Assembly (NCBI GenBank): GCA_025677815.1
Contig: JAIXMP010000034.1
Coordinates: forward strand, 124,001-188,000
Reading direction: 5' to 3'
From: Phascolomyces articulosus
Lineage: Eukaryota; Mucoromycota; Mucoromycetes; Mucorales; Lichtheimiaceae
Length of the DNA stretch: 64,000 nucleotides
The translations under genes were made by a program, and so were the position numbers. The notes beneath the pieces were generated by a model. It made no database searches and was not told the DNA's origin. It was given only the letters and a program-made list of their open reading frames with translations. Below are positions 1 to 9,779 of this stretch, piece by piece; within the stretch, counting starts at the first letter, position 1, and each line of letters begins with the position of its first letter.

Positions 1-507
1 ACGTCTTCCTCTATCAAGACAGGACGTTGGTCCTCGTACTCTCAAACAAGAAATCAACAACTTCCGAACAGATACTTTTAAAAAATCGCTATCACAACCA
101 AATAAAAATAGATTTCGGCTTGTCATCCATATATAACTATTGGCTCAATACTTTGGCTTCCAATGTCACCCAAGGACCGTAGCCGCGTAGTTCGTTGGCG
201 TATCGGTTTCCTACCTGGCAAACCTGTTCAATGTTGGTGTCAACGGGATGGCGCGCTTACAACCATCTCCCATCTTATGGAATGCTTTTGTGTGCACCCA
301 CTTCTGGATGTACCAATCACGATGACGATAGATCCAATATCCTATATCCTGAATAAATTTCCAAAAAATCCACCACAACAACAAAATCAAAAAGAATACC
401 GGTCACGAATATGGTCACTTATTTGTTCACTCCTCTTTGACATTGATAACTGCTGCCATCCCCAAGTTTTTCTGCCACCAAGGATCCGGACCCAGATCGC
501 CAGTTAA
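1..507 (+). mobile_element. Relic of the 3' end of a non-LTR (LINE) retrotransposon ORF2
   Basis: The reading frame at 163-507 encodes a peptide starting MSPKDRSRVVRWRIGFLPG, followed by a Cys/His cluster (QCWCQ, then HLMECFCVHP) and DPISYILNKFP. From memory of the family, this is the C-terminal zinc-knuckle-like tail that follows the reverse transcriptase in Mucorales LINEs. Just upstream (about 130-160) the in-register peptide YNYWLNTLAS lies in another frame, so at least one indel separates the pieces. No RT catalytic motif is inside the window, because the element runs off its left edge. It ends with a stop at 505-507 and is followed by a T/A-rich tail. It lies immediately downstream of the first HET-gene block and may mark the break of that duplication. 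Family assignment rests on pattern memory. Confidence 0.6.
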
Positions 508-829
508 TTATATGGATCAACACTGTAGAAAAAAAACATTTCACTACGTATAACAACAGCATCCACTAGACAACAGCAGCACCGGCAACAGTAATGCTCA
601 ACCATATCTGGAAGCAGGATAGGCCTTTACTTTCATCATTTGATCCCCGACCTCTTCTAATATAAACTAAAATAAAAAAAAACTCTACGCCCCCCCTTTG
701 CCTTTACATTTTTCCTTATTGTCTTTAAGGTTTTTCATATCATCACTCTGCCAACAGGATCGAACTAGAGCGGATATGTCCTATTAAGATGCAGCGTTTA
801 CTTAGTCATTTCTTTTACTTTTCTTAAAT
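508..829. other. Gap between LINE relic and HET block A
   Basis: I see no gene here. The stretch is AT-rich with short A runs and one C run (~690), probably the untranslated 3' end of the LINE relic. Similarity to the other HET 3' flanks starts only at about 830. Confidence 0.4.
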
Positions 830-3162
830 AAAAAAATTTAATCTACTTCTTGTTACTTGATTATCTAATTTGCACTTATGCACTGTCATTATCCCTTTGT
901 ATTCTTTGATAGTATAGCAGAAGGTAATAATGTGTTTATTAAGATATTTACATTTGTTTGCTTTTAAATAAAAAAAAAAAACTTTATTGAATAATAAACT
1001 CTTTTGCTTCATTATGAACATCTCCAAAAATCGAGCTTAAAATTTCATCTGGATCATCAGAAATAAATTCTTTGTGGAACGTACCCCCAAGATAATAAAT
1101 ACCAATAGCTTTGTACCGTTCTTTTGTGCCGTTTGCAGCATCCACATATTTCTTGATAACAGGGAGGAAATAGTCATGTGAATAACCAGTAGGATGTTTT
1201 AATGATGGTGATTTCTCTATCCTACCAACAAGTAAACTATAGCATTTGAGCAAAATAGGCAAAATGATGCATTCATCACAATTTTCAGTCAATGAGAGTG
1301 GTCTTGCTTGCATGGCGGGAGCATCTTGTGGTTTATAATAATGAGTGGCGAAATGGCCTGAAATATTTCTCATTTTTATTGCCCAATCTATTAAAGCAGT
1401 ATCCTCTTCAACTGTAATGGATAGACCTTTCGCTTCCCACCGCTCCACAAAATTATCAACCTGTTGGTTCCATTGAAGTTTATCGTGAGATAACGGTGAG
1501 AAGCATCCACAATCATATGGTACAACCGATAGTGTCTTGTAATATTTGGTTGAAATATGAAGAAGCATATCATCACAGAGAGAATGCTGGGGTTGAAGCC
1601 ATGTCGTTGTGGTGGTAACACGCTTATAGTGATGCAAGCCAGAAACACCAGTCCATGACGGCAGATTATGATTCTTCATTGTATTGACACTAATTTCCCA
1701 ACCATTGTAAAAGAGGTTTGAACCAAAACAAAGAATCGATAGGTCATGCGTTGCAATGGTCCGATAAAAACGATTCAAGGTTGTTTTAATATCGATTTTA
1801 TAGTTGATTTCCATACTTTTAAATAAATCAGGAAAAATGTTGGCCAAAGAAAAAATTTTGTCATGTTCCTTTGAACTCGTTCGAAATTGGGCCTGGCGGA
1901 GTGCTTGATTGACACTTCCTCCTCCTTGTTGTTGGTTAGCAAAATCAAGCATCCATATTGAAAAATCATTGTATGATGTAGGTATGTCACACGTATGAAA
2001 ACTATGCTGCCAGAAATGAGTGTCTGTCCCAATCACTAAAATACGTTTTGATGACATTGTTTCCTCTAATGTCCAACTTCGTTTCCACCAAAGTGATTTT
2101 GCTACCATATCAATCCAAGCTTTTGTGCTTGCTTTTGTGTCGTCATACACTAGGTCGATAGTATCAAAATCTTTTGGATCATAAATATGGACTTCAGGTA
2201 CAATTGCCACAGTATAACACGCATTACTGTAGATCTTATGCATTTGTTTGATTTCTTGTAGTTTGATTTCATGGTCAGATTGATCAATGCATATTTTATC
2301 GTACCACAAATATTCGATTTCGAAATCTTTGCATATTTGTTGAAGAAGCTCTTCATACGTCACATGTTTTATAGTAGCCTTGCTCCTGGTGGATGGTATA
2401 AACTTGACTTCAAACTTAATCTCCTCCGCATCTGTTGGTGTCATGGTAACTGAATCTCGCTTCTCTCTCCTAAGCATACGTATGATTTTTGGAAAAAGTC
2501 CATCCTTGCCCATATCATATCCTTCAACAATACAATGTCTACCGTTGTCAATACAGTCGTATTCGCCGTTCTCTTTTTGAACAACATCCCCAGATTGTTC
2601 CCAAACATAGGAAAGAGCACAATAACCGGTTTCTGCCTGTTTGCCTGGGACTTTCACCCAATCTGAAACACGAATGAGGTATGTGGGTCGATATTCTCCT
2701 GTAGTGGGATTACGTCGATATTGTGTAGTATCTACTACCTTTATTGATCTTTGGTTGCGGCAATAAGTAATGTACATATTTCTTTTTGAAAATTTTCATA
2801 TTTTATGATAGAGGAAAAAAAGTTAAGAATATTGCCTAAGAGAATAATTTGATAATGATTACCTTGTTTTCGCTGTTTATTCAATGTTGTTTCACGATAT
2901 ACAAAGATTTTGCTTGATGAAGAATAAGAAAAAGATGTTGATAATGAAGGACAAAAATATAAAGAGAAAAAGAAAGAACGATAAAAAGAATGAGTGATGG
3001 AAACGGTTAATCGCAAAGCCGAAGTAGTATTATTTGGATGTTGTGTAACTGTTTACATATAAAAAAGGTCTCCTATTTTATAATAAACAACTCGCTTCGC
3101 TCGAATAAGTGAGCCTCCGTTCCGCTTCGTGTCATTTAACATGTTAGCGTCGCAAGGGGGGT
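830..3162 (-). repeat. HET duplication block A (3'-truncated copy)
   Basis: This block contains HET copy A plus flanks that match blocks B and C. The last ~140 bases 3' of the stop (830-983) match 4050-4188 and 12235-12381 closely, for example TATTTACATTTGTTTGCTTT in all three. The ~380 bases 5' of the start match 5980-6330 and 14191-14500. The ~0.9 kb of further 3' flank found in blocks B and C is missing here and is replaced by the LINE relic. Confidence 0.75.
984..2777 (-). CDS. HET-domain protein, copy A
   Basis: An intronless 597 aa protein. The three signature segments of the heterokaryon-incompatibility (HET) domain are visible: CALSYVWEQSG (res. 53-63), YLWYDKICIDQ (156-166, followed by EIKQMHKIYSNA) and WWKRSWTLEE (230-239). 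In ascomycetes HET domains trigger death or growth arrest after nonself recognition; a role in this lineage is inference. No NACHT, ankyrin or WD repeats follow. Instead there is a ~350 aa C-terminal region with LPSWTGVSG, PLSLTENCDECIILPIL and a terminal RYKAIGIYYLGG element. The start codon is conserved in all three copies (MYITYCRNQRS). Residues ~91-130 and ~440-520 vary most between copies. There is no signal peptide or membrane segment. Upstream lies an AT-rich 5' flank shared with the other copies. Confidence 0.85.
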   Translation of the reverse strand: MYITYCRNQRSIKVVDTTQYRRNPTTGEYRPTYLIRVSDWVKVPGKQAETGYCALSYVWEQSGDVVQKENGEYDCIDNGRHCIVEGYDMGKDGLFPKIIRMLRREKRDSVTMTPTDAEEIKFEVKFIPSTRSKATIKHVTYEELLQQICKDFEIEYLWYDKICIDQSDHEIKLQEIKQMHKIYSNACYTVAIVPEVHIYDPKDFDTIDLVYDDTKASTKAWIDMVAKSLWWKRSWTLEETMSSKRILVIGTDTHFWQHSFHTCDIPTSYNDFSIWMLDFANQQQGGGSVNQALRQAQFRTSSKEHDKIFSLANIFPDLFKSMEINYKIDIKTTLNRFYRTIATHDLSILCFGSNLFYNGWEISVNTMKNHNLPSWTGVSGLHHYKRVTTTTTWLQPQHSLCDDMLLHISTKYYKTLSVVPYDCGCFSPLSHDKLQWNQQVDNFVERWEAKGLSITVEEDTALIDWAIKMRNISGHFATHYYKPQDAPAMQARPLSLTENCDECIILPILLKCYSLLVGRIEKSPSLKHPTGYSHDYFLPVIKKYVDAANGTKERYKAIGIYYLGGTFHKEFISDDPDEILSSIFGDVHNEAKEFIIQ

Positions 3163-4188
3163 AATTTCCTTTTTTGTAAGAGGGCAAACGTAAGGCGTAA
3201 ATACCGTGTCATTTTAATAATATAGACTGGGTTGAACGTGTATATTACATAGACAGAAGTAGTAGTAGTGATTATATCTTTTTCTTCTTCCTTCATACAG
3301 GTATGCGTGACACGATTCAAACATTATTCTTTCAATTGCCTGCCACATACCGCTATTCTACAAGTTTACTAGTCTCACGGCAGTTATGCAACACATCCAG
3401 AAAATAAAAAAATACAGACTTATTTTTATATTCATATTTTAAAGATAGCTATGATTCTAAAATAAGACCAATCAATATCTTTTTTTTTGGAAGAAAGCAC
3501 GCCATTATACCAATATTCATATCATAAAAAAGGATGCTAGTGTATTCTTTTTATTTGTTAATAGTATATGTTTATGCGTGCTAATAATATTAATGGTAAA
3601 TGAAGATGTTCGTGCCTTTTACTATGTCATCCTCCTGATGATGGTTTTCTTTTTGCCAATATTTTATTTTAATATAGCATAATACTATAGATTTTTAAAG
3701 GAGCTGCTATCTTTTTATATATACTAACAATCCATCTTCTGTCGTTCCCTGATGCTATTTATTATTATTAATATTATTACGTACGTATAAATCATTTTTC
3801 TTTGCCATTATTTATCGTATTGTTTTTATGAGAGTAATAAAACTTCTTATAATTTCTTGGCTAACTTTTCAAATATATATATTAGATACATTATGTTGTA
3901 TGTAATAAGAGATGTTAGGATAAAATAGAACATGTAAAATAGAATATTAGGTGTATTGATAGCGTATGGCATTAAATAATAATAGTGTAACCTTTTACTT
4001 GTATATACTCAATAAGACAATCCACAAATCTATAAACAAATCAAGCGTTTGCTACTTTTTACTTAATTACCCAATCTGCATTTATTCACTGTCATTATCT
4101 CTTTATCTTCTTTAATAGTATAACAGAAGGTAATAATATGTTTATTAAGATATTTACATTTGTTTGCTTTTAAATAATGTATGAAATT
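2778..4188. other. Intergenic DNA between HET-A and HET-B
   Basis: I see no gene. 2778-3160 is the 5' flank of HET-A and includes a pyrimidine-rich (mRNA strand) leader. The junction of blocks A and B is near 3160, next to the motif GTCGCAAGGGGGG. 3163-4188 is the long 3' flank of HET-B and is collinear with 11348-12381, including GATTCAAACATTATTCTTTC and a CCTGATGATGG segment. Conservation of this noncoding DNA reflects shared duplication. Confidence 0.6.
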
Positions 4189-6330
4189 CTAATGAATGAT
4201 ATACTCTTTTGCTTCACTATGGACATCTCCAAAAATCGAGCTTAAAATTTCATCTGGATCATCTGAACTGAGATTTCCATCATTTGGATTTCCAAGATAA
4301 TAAATACCAATAGCTTTGTACCGCTCTTTTGTGCCGTTTGCAGCATCCACATATTTCTTGATAACAGGAAGGAAATAGTCATGTGTATAACGATCATGAC
4401 GACGTAATAATGGTAATTCCTCTACCTTCTTAAGAAGTAAACTATAGTATTTAAACAAAATAGGCAAAATAATGCATTCATCACAATCTTCAGTCAATGA
4501 GAGTGGTCTTGCATGCATGATGGAAGCATCTTGTGGTTGATAATAATGAGTGGCGTAATAGCCTATAACATTTATCATTTTAATTGCCCAATCTATTAAA
4601 GCAGCATCCTCTCCAACTGTATTGGATTGACCCTTCGCTCCCCACCGTTTTTCAAACCTATCGATCTGTTGGCTCCATTGATGTTTATCATGAGATAACG
4701 GTGAGAAGCATCCAAAATCATATGGTACAACCGATAGTGTCTTGTAATATTTGGTTGAAATGTGAAGAAGCATATCATCACAGATAGAATGCTTGGATCG
4801 AAGCCATGTGGTTGTGGTAGTAGCACGATTTTCGAGATGAATGCCAGAAACACCAGTCCATGAAGGTAGATTATGATTCTTCATTGTATTGACACGATAT
4901 TCCTCACCTTTGTCAAAGAGGTTCGAACCAAAACAAAGAATGGATAGGTCATGTGTTGCAATGGTCCGATAAAAGTGATGGAAGGTTGTTTTAATATCGA
5001 TTTTATAGTTGATTTCCATATTTTTAAACATATCAGGGAAAATGTTAGCCAAAGAAAAAATTTTGTCATGATCCTTTGAACTTGTTCGAAAATGGGCTTC
5101 ACTAAGTGCTTGATTGACACTTCCTCCTCCTTGTTGTTGGTTAGCAAAATCAAGCATCCATAATGAAAATTCATCATTTGTGGTAGGTATGTCACACGTA
5201 TGAAAACTATGCTGCCAGAAATGAGTGTCTGTCCCAATCACTAATGTACGTTTTGATGACATTGCTTCTTCTAATGTCCAACTTCGTTTCCACCAAAGTG
5301 ATATTCGTCCAATATCAATCCAAGCTTTTGTGCTTGCTTCTATGTTGTCATGCACTGGGTCAATAGTATCGAAATCTTTTGGATCATAAATATGGACTTC
5401 AGGTACAATTGCCACAGTATAACACGCATTACTGTAGATCTTATGCATTTGTTTGATTTCTTGTAGTTTGATTTCATGGTCAGATTGGTCAATACATATT
5501 TTATCGTACCACAAATATTCGATTTCGAAATCTTTGCATATTTGTTGAAGAAGCTCTTCATACGTCACATGCTTTATAGTAGCCTTGCTTTTAACGGATG
5601 GTGAAAAGTGTGCAAAATATTTTTTTTCATCTTCTTCGGTCGGTGTTATAATCACTGAGTCCCTTCCAATGAAGCACTCCTTGAGTTTTGTGAAAAATCC
5701 TTTCTTGTGGTCCATATCATATCCTTCAACAATACAATGTCTTCCATTGTCGATGCAGTCATATTCACCGTTTTCTTTTTGTACAACATCTCCAGATTGT
5801 TCCCAAGCATAGGAGAGGGCACAATAACCAGTTTCTGCTTGTTCGCCTGGGACTTTTTCCCAATCTGAAACACGAATGAGGTATGTGGGTCGATATTCTC
5901 CTGCAGTGGCATCACGTCGATATTGTGTGGTATCCACTGGATCCAATGATCTTTGGTTACGGCAATAGGTAATGTACATATTTCTTTTTGAAAATTTTTA
6001 TGTTTTAGAGAAAAAAAGTTAAGAATATTGCGTAACAGACTAATTTGATGATGATTACCTTGTTTTCGTTGTTTATTCAATGTTGTTTCGTGACATACAA
6101 AAAGTTTGCTTGATGAAGAATAAGAAAAATATGTTGATAATGGAGGGCAAAAATATAAAGAGAAAAGAAAGAACGATAAAAAGTATGAGTGATGGAAATG
6201 ACTAATCGCTAGGCCGAAGTAGCATTGTTTAGATGTTGTGTAATGTTTACATTAAAAAAAAAGGTCTCGTATTTTATAATAAACAATTCGCTTCGTGTCA
6301 TTTAACAGGTTCGCGTCGCAAGGGGGTATC
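3163..6330 (-). repeat. HET duplication block B (complete unit)
   Basis: A ~3.15 kb unit made of 3' flank, HET-B and 5' flank, directly abutting block A in tandem. It aligns end to end with block C (11348-14500). Its right edge contains CGCTTCGTGTCATTTAACAG then GTTCGCGTCGCAAGGGGG, a signature repeated at the right edges of blocks A and (shortened) C. Confidence 0.75.
4189..5979 (-). CDS. HET-domain protein, copy B
   Basis: An intronless 596 aa paralogue of copy A with the same three HET signatures (CALSYAWEQSG, YLWYDKICIDQ, WWKRSWTLEE). The segment around the second signature, through VAIVPEVHIYDPKDFDTID, is identical or nearly so. Differences cluster at residues ~91-125, where a shorter, unrelated-looking segment begins DHKKGFFTKLKE, and at ~430-520. 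The C-terminal motifs LPSWTGVSG, PLSLTEDCDECIILPIL and RYKAIGIYYLGN are intact, and the frame is clean, so the gene looks functional. It is tandem with copy A. The intron-like leader sequence present upstream of A and C has lost its AG here (ACAAGGTAATC then GTTACGC). Confidence 0.85.
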   Translation of the reverse strand: MYITYCRNQRSLDPVDTTQYRRDATAGEYRPTYLIRVSDWEKVPGEQAETGYCALSYAWEQSGDVVQKENGEYDCIDNGRHCIVEGYDMDHKKGFFTKLKECFIGRDSVIITPTEEDEKKYFAHFSPSVKSKATIKHVTYEELLQQICKDFEIEYLWYDKICIDQSDHEIKLQEIKQMHKIYSNACYTVAIVPEVHIYDPKDFDTIDPVHDNIEASTKAWIDIGRISLWWKRSWTLEEAMSSKRTLVIGTDTHFWQHSFHTCDIPTTNDEFSLWMLDFANQQQGGGSVNQALSEAHFRTSSKDHDKIFSLANIFPDMFKNMEINYKIDIKTTFHHFYRTIATHDLSILCFGSNLFDKGEEYRVNTMKNHNLPSWTGVSGIHLENRATTTTTWLRSKHSICDDMLLHISTKYYKTLSVVPYDFGCFSPLSHDKHQWSQQIDRFEKRWGAKGQSNTVGEDAALIDWAIKMINVIGYYATHYYQPQDASIMHARPLSLTEDCDECIILPILFKYYSLLLKKVEELPLLRRHDRYTHDYFLPVIKKYVDAANGTKERYKAIGIYYLGNPNDGNLSSDDPDEILSSIFGDVHSEAKEYIIH

Positions 6331-6858
6331 CCCCCCCCTTGACACCCCTAGATGGGGGCAAGTCTTCATACTCCCATTGCAACCATGTTCAGAGTAGTAT
6401 AAGAGGGGTTTTGTTGAAAGCCATATATTTATTTTGTGTGTTCAAAGCTTAATTTTTGTTTTGCATGTTCAAGTTTCATTTTGAGTTGTAAACCCAAAGT
6501 TTTATATGTTATTATTGCTGGACAAAAATGATGATAACTCTCTTCGTAAGTTGTCATCATTTTTTTCCCTTTTCTTATCATGATCTAAGCCTAAACTCTA
6601 TGTTAGTTTCATAAAAAAGCTATCGATTAATTAAAAAAAATACACGCGAATTATTATCTACAATGACTATTTGAGCAACAAAACCTAAAATTGAAATTCC
6701 CCAACATTAAGAAAATTTATTAAGTTAGGTGTCAGTTGTACCTAACTATAAAACTTAAAAGCGTGTGGCTTTTTTTTGTGCTCCTTTTTACTTTTAATCA
6801 ATTGCCTTTTATTTTCTTAAAATATGATCTTTCTTAATGAACTTATATACAAATTCTG
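5980..6858. other. 5' flank of HET-B and left edge of the transposon island
   Basis: 5980-6300 matches the leader and promoter region of the other two copies. At 6300-6360 the block ends in a GC-rich stretch with a long C run and TTGACACCCCTAGATGGGGG. From 6360 to 6858 no gene is visible. A short inverted repeat GTTAGGT/ACCTAAC lies at about 6725-6747. TATTAAGTTAG at 6718-6728 recurs in inverted orientation near 11290-11302 and may be a degraded transposon end. Confidence 0.45.
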
Positions 6859-8090
6859 ATGGATGAAGTAGTAGAGAAAGCTTCTCTTATCGATTGGTCA
6901 AAACGCCGTTTAGAAAACATAGAAAAGGAACTAAAAGAATTAGAAAAGAAATCTATTCGAGGAGGTTCAGTTACTGATCGTACTGCGAGATTACGAAGAA
7001 GCTAATATTCGATTTTATAACGATTGTTTTGCGGAAGTACCAATATACCCTCCAGCACAATTCAGACGTCGATTTCGTATGCATCGTCCTCTTTTCAACG
7101 GCATTGTGGATGCCATCGAAGAACACGATAACTATTTTGTAAAAAAAGAAAAATGCTGCAGGAAAGTGGGGTTTATCTTCTCGTCAAAAAATAACAGCTG
7201 CTTTACGTCAACTTGCATATGGAACAGCAGCAGATCAACTCGATGAATAGTTAAGAATTGGGGAGAGTATAGCTACAGAGGTATTAAAATATTTCTGTAA
7301 AGCTAATATTGAAATATTTGATGATGAATATCTTCGTTCACCAATCGAACAACACTTTCAACGAATCCTTGAGGAAAGCAAAGAGCATGGTTTTCCTGGA
7401 TTGTATGCACTGGCAGTGGAAAAACTGCCTAACTTCCTGGCACGGAGTATATAGAGGCAAAGAAAAAGTGCCCACAATGGTCTTGGAGGCAGTTGCTTCT
7501 AAAGATTTGTGGATATGGCATGCTTTTTTTCGGTGTACCTGATACTTCAAATAATATCAATATCCTTGAACGCTCTCCATTATTTGATTGGTTTTTACAT
7601 GGAACAGCATCAATTGTCAAATTCAGTGCCAATGAAAATAATTATAACATGGTATATTACCATGTAGATGGCATTTATCCTTCCTATGTAGTACTTCTTG
7701 ATTCAATTCCTGAACCAAAGGCTCCAAAGAAAAAGGTGAAGAAGAAAAGCGTGTCTTTTGTAATCATTTATTTAAGTATATATAAATATACTTGAATCTC
7801 TTTATATATGCAATGCTTAGGTGTTTACAAAGACCCAGTAAGGTACACGTAAATATATTGAACGTGCTTTTAGAGTTTTACAATCACTTCTCGCAATTGT
7901 TAGACATCCAGCAAAATTTTGGTCTAAAAAAGTTGTGATATGTATCATGTATACATGTATTATCTTGTATAACATTATTATTGTATTGGACCCGATAATC
8001 GACGAAGCATCAATGGCTGTTGATCACCAAAACGAAACGGATGCATCAATAGATATCGATGATCAAGATGAAATAGATAGCACAGCATAA
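6859..8090 (+). pseudogene. Decayed PIF/Harbinger DDE transposase
   Basis: Conceptual pieces in several frames line up with a Harbinger-type (plant transposon protein) transposase. In order: a charged N-terminus (MDEVVEKASLIDWSKRRLEN), a FRRRFRMHRPLFNGIVDAI block, LSSRQKITAALRQLAYGTAA, DCMHWQWKNCLTSWHGVYRG (first catalytic Asp), VLEAVASKDLWIWHAFF, NNINILERSPLFDWFLHG, YYHVDGIYPSYVVLLDSIP (second Asp) and RKYIERAFRVLQSLLAIVRH (catalytic Glu), ending near IIDEASMAVDHQNE and a stop at 8088-8090. There are at least two in-frame stops (e.g. after AADQLDE) and several frameshifts, so it is dead. The start is taken at the ATG of MDEVVEK. Its likely partner gene is the minus-strand relic at 9780-10831. 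Confidence 0.85.
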
Positions 8091-8286
8091 AAAAGATTTC
8101 AGCTTTTGGCAGAACTCCGTTTGACGTAATACAAACTATTGATTCCTTATCGTATTTATTATGCTCAGTAGTACGGTTTGACAGTTACAACTGCCGCAAT
8201 GTATTTTAACAAGACAGTTGATGGTTTTTTTTTTGAAATATCTCTTTTTCTTTTTGTTATTTATATAAAATGCGTTACCCCCCATT

Positions 8287-8639
8287 ATGACGCCAGTGAC
8301 AGGTAAATATCTGTTTTCAAAAGAAAATAAATAATAAAGTTAAGAACATACCTATGCTGAACTTAGAGCTTCTTTGCTCGCTGAACTGAAGAAAGAAGTA
8401 GAAGAGCAGTCGCTTCCAATCCCCTTTGATTTGTGCAAAGGCGATTGGATCGCAAATACAATGTTGCGTTTACGATGGAAAAATGTAAATGATGATGCAC
8501 AAAATAAACGAGAAAGAGATGACATCGAAGAGTAAGTGTTTTTTTAAAAAAAAATATTCTTATGTCGACATCATATTATCTATTTTTCTAACTGCAACCT
8601 CACTAATTCTTTTCTTCTCTCTCTAGCATGGAACAATAG
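8287..8639 (+). CDS. Hypothetical 71 aa protein inside the transposon island
   Basis: Three exons with canonical splice sites: 8287-8302, 8345-8531 and 8627-8639. Introns are GTAAAT...TTAAG and GTAAGTG...CTCTCTCTAG. The sum is 216 nt, an open frame of 71 codons plus TAG. The product begins MTPVTEHTYAELRASLLAEL and is rich in charged residues, with a KKEVEEQ helix-like segment, DLCKGDWIANTMLRLRW and a tail ending DDIEDMEQ. I do not recognise it. It may be a cargo or accessory gene of the Harbinger element, or the preserved 3' end of a larger gene. The intact frame amid decayed neighbours is notable. The very short first exon makes the model uncertain. Confidence 0.4.
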
Positions 8640-9460
8640 GGTAAGTGACTATACTCTTTTATTGTTAACTAATATATATTTATAATATCAATTCTCAATA
8701 TAAAAGCACATTCTAATTTATAGATTAATAAATAAAAAAGTTTACATTCCTTATATATTTTTTTAATGTTGGTTTTTCATAGATTCTATATAGATATGAA
8801 TATTATTTTCTATTAGCTAGTAATAGACTGTCGTGATAATTATGGCGGATCAATACCAAGCCAATAGAAATGGAGATAACAGAAGAGTAGTGATAAAATA
8901 AAGAGTAACCTGAAAGATGTCGTTTATTGTTTTAATGATCAGGGGTATTTATATGTTTTCTAACTACTTGTAATAATAATAAATTATATAATAAAATTAA
9001 TGATAATAATATGTATACGTGGAATAATGGAGGATGCGATACGTGTTCGAATAATTAATAAGATGATGGATGATAAATTACGTGGCATAATAAAATGCAA
9101 ATACGATAGCAGCGATAAGGTGTTACAAAAATAAATTAAAAAAGGAAATGGTAGTAACCCTTATTTTTAGTTACGACAAGACCTATTTTATTTTTATTTT
9201 TCATTCCTAGTCTTTTTAATTAGTAAAATCATTTTTTATTACAAATCTTCCAATTAAATGTAAATGCGTTATAAATGAGTTTCAGATATTATATTGTTTA
9301 TAATACTCTCTATTTGTTATCACCACCCTGGTATTATAGTTATTTATTACGTCAGTTATAGTGAAAAAAAAACAATCTTGATATAAACACTCATCAACGT
9401 CAAATACACTCCAAGGTAACGTACAACCATGAGTTAGAGAAGCGCTTAGTACTACATAGC
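8640..9460. other. AT-rich interior of the transposon island
   Basis: I find no coding pattern, RNA gene or repeat I can name. The stretch is AT-rich with scattered TAATAATAAT runs and separates the transposase relic from its probable C-terminal fragment. Confidence 0.4.
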
Positions 9461-9512
9461 TTTTGGCCGAATTTGGCAGAAAACACTTCTGTCGGCCAAA
9501 ATCCGGCCAAAA
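9461..9512. repeat. 52-nt near-perfect hairpin rich in TTTTGGCCG
   Basis: The left arm starts TTTTGGCCGAATTTGGC and the right arm ends GGCCAAAATCCGGCCAAAA. The arms are complementary with a 3-5 nt loop around ACAC and a few internal mismatches. Such a structure is expected for fused terminal inverted repeats or a minimal MITE. It lies within the Harbinger island, just before the transposase C-terminal fragment. Confidence 0.7.
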
Positions 9513-9535
9513 CATTTTTTATTGTGCATAGAGCA

Positions 9536-9659
9536 AAACCTATCCAGGATCGAAAGAATGGGTCTAAATGAACTTGCTATTAAAAACAGGAATACTCACA
9601 AGCAATTGAAGAACGACTTAGTTGAACATTTGTGGGTTCGTCATGGCAATGGCGCATAA
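9536..9659 (+). pseudogene. Fragment of a Harbinger transposase C-terminus
   Basis: The frame ending at 9657-9659 reads ...NRNTHKQLKNDLVEHLWV then RHGNGA and stop. From memory of the family, H-x-Q-L-x-x-D-L-V-E-H-L-W is the usual last motif of PIF/Harbinger transposases. The main relic (6859-8090) lacks this motif, so this is either its displaced C-terminus, separated by later insertions, or the end of a second copy. There is no start codon of its own. Confidence 0.6.
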
Positions 9660-9779
9660 ATAATTTCAAATCAATTTGTATATAATGTAAAATAAATTAT
9701 TTTGCATAAACAGCTATTATGGATATAAAACGTTATATATAAAAATGACTATCATTTTTACTTGTTATATTTATAATAA

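Noticed and set aside
5652..6080. Open frame of 142 codons overlapping the start of HET-B in another frame, with a similar one in HET-A and HET-C
   Set aside because: It is present only because the underlying HET sequence is shared. It has no independent codon pattern and overlaps a well-supported gene.
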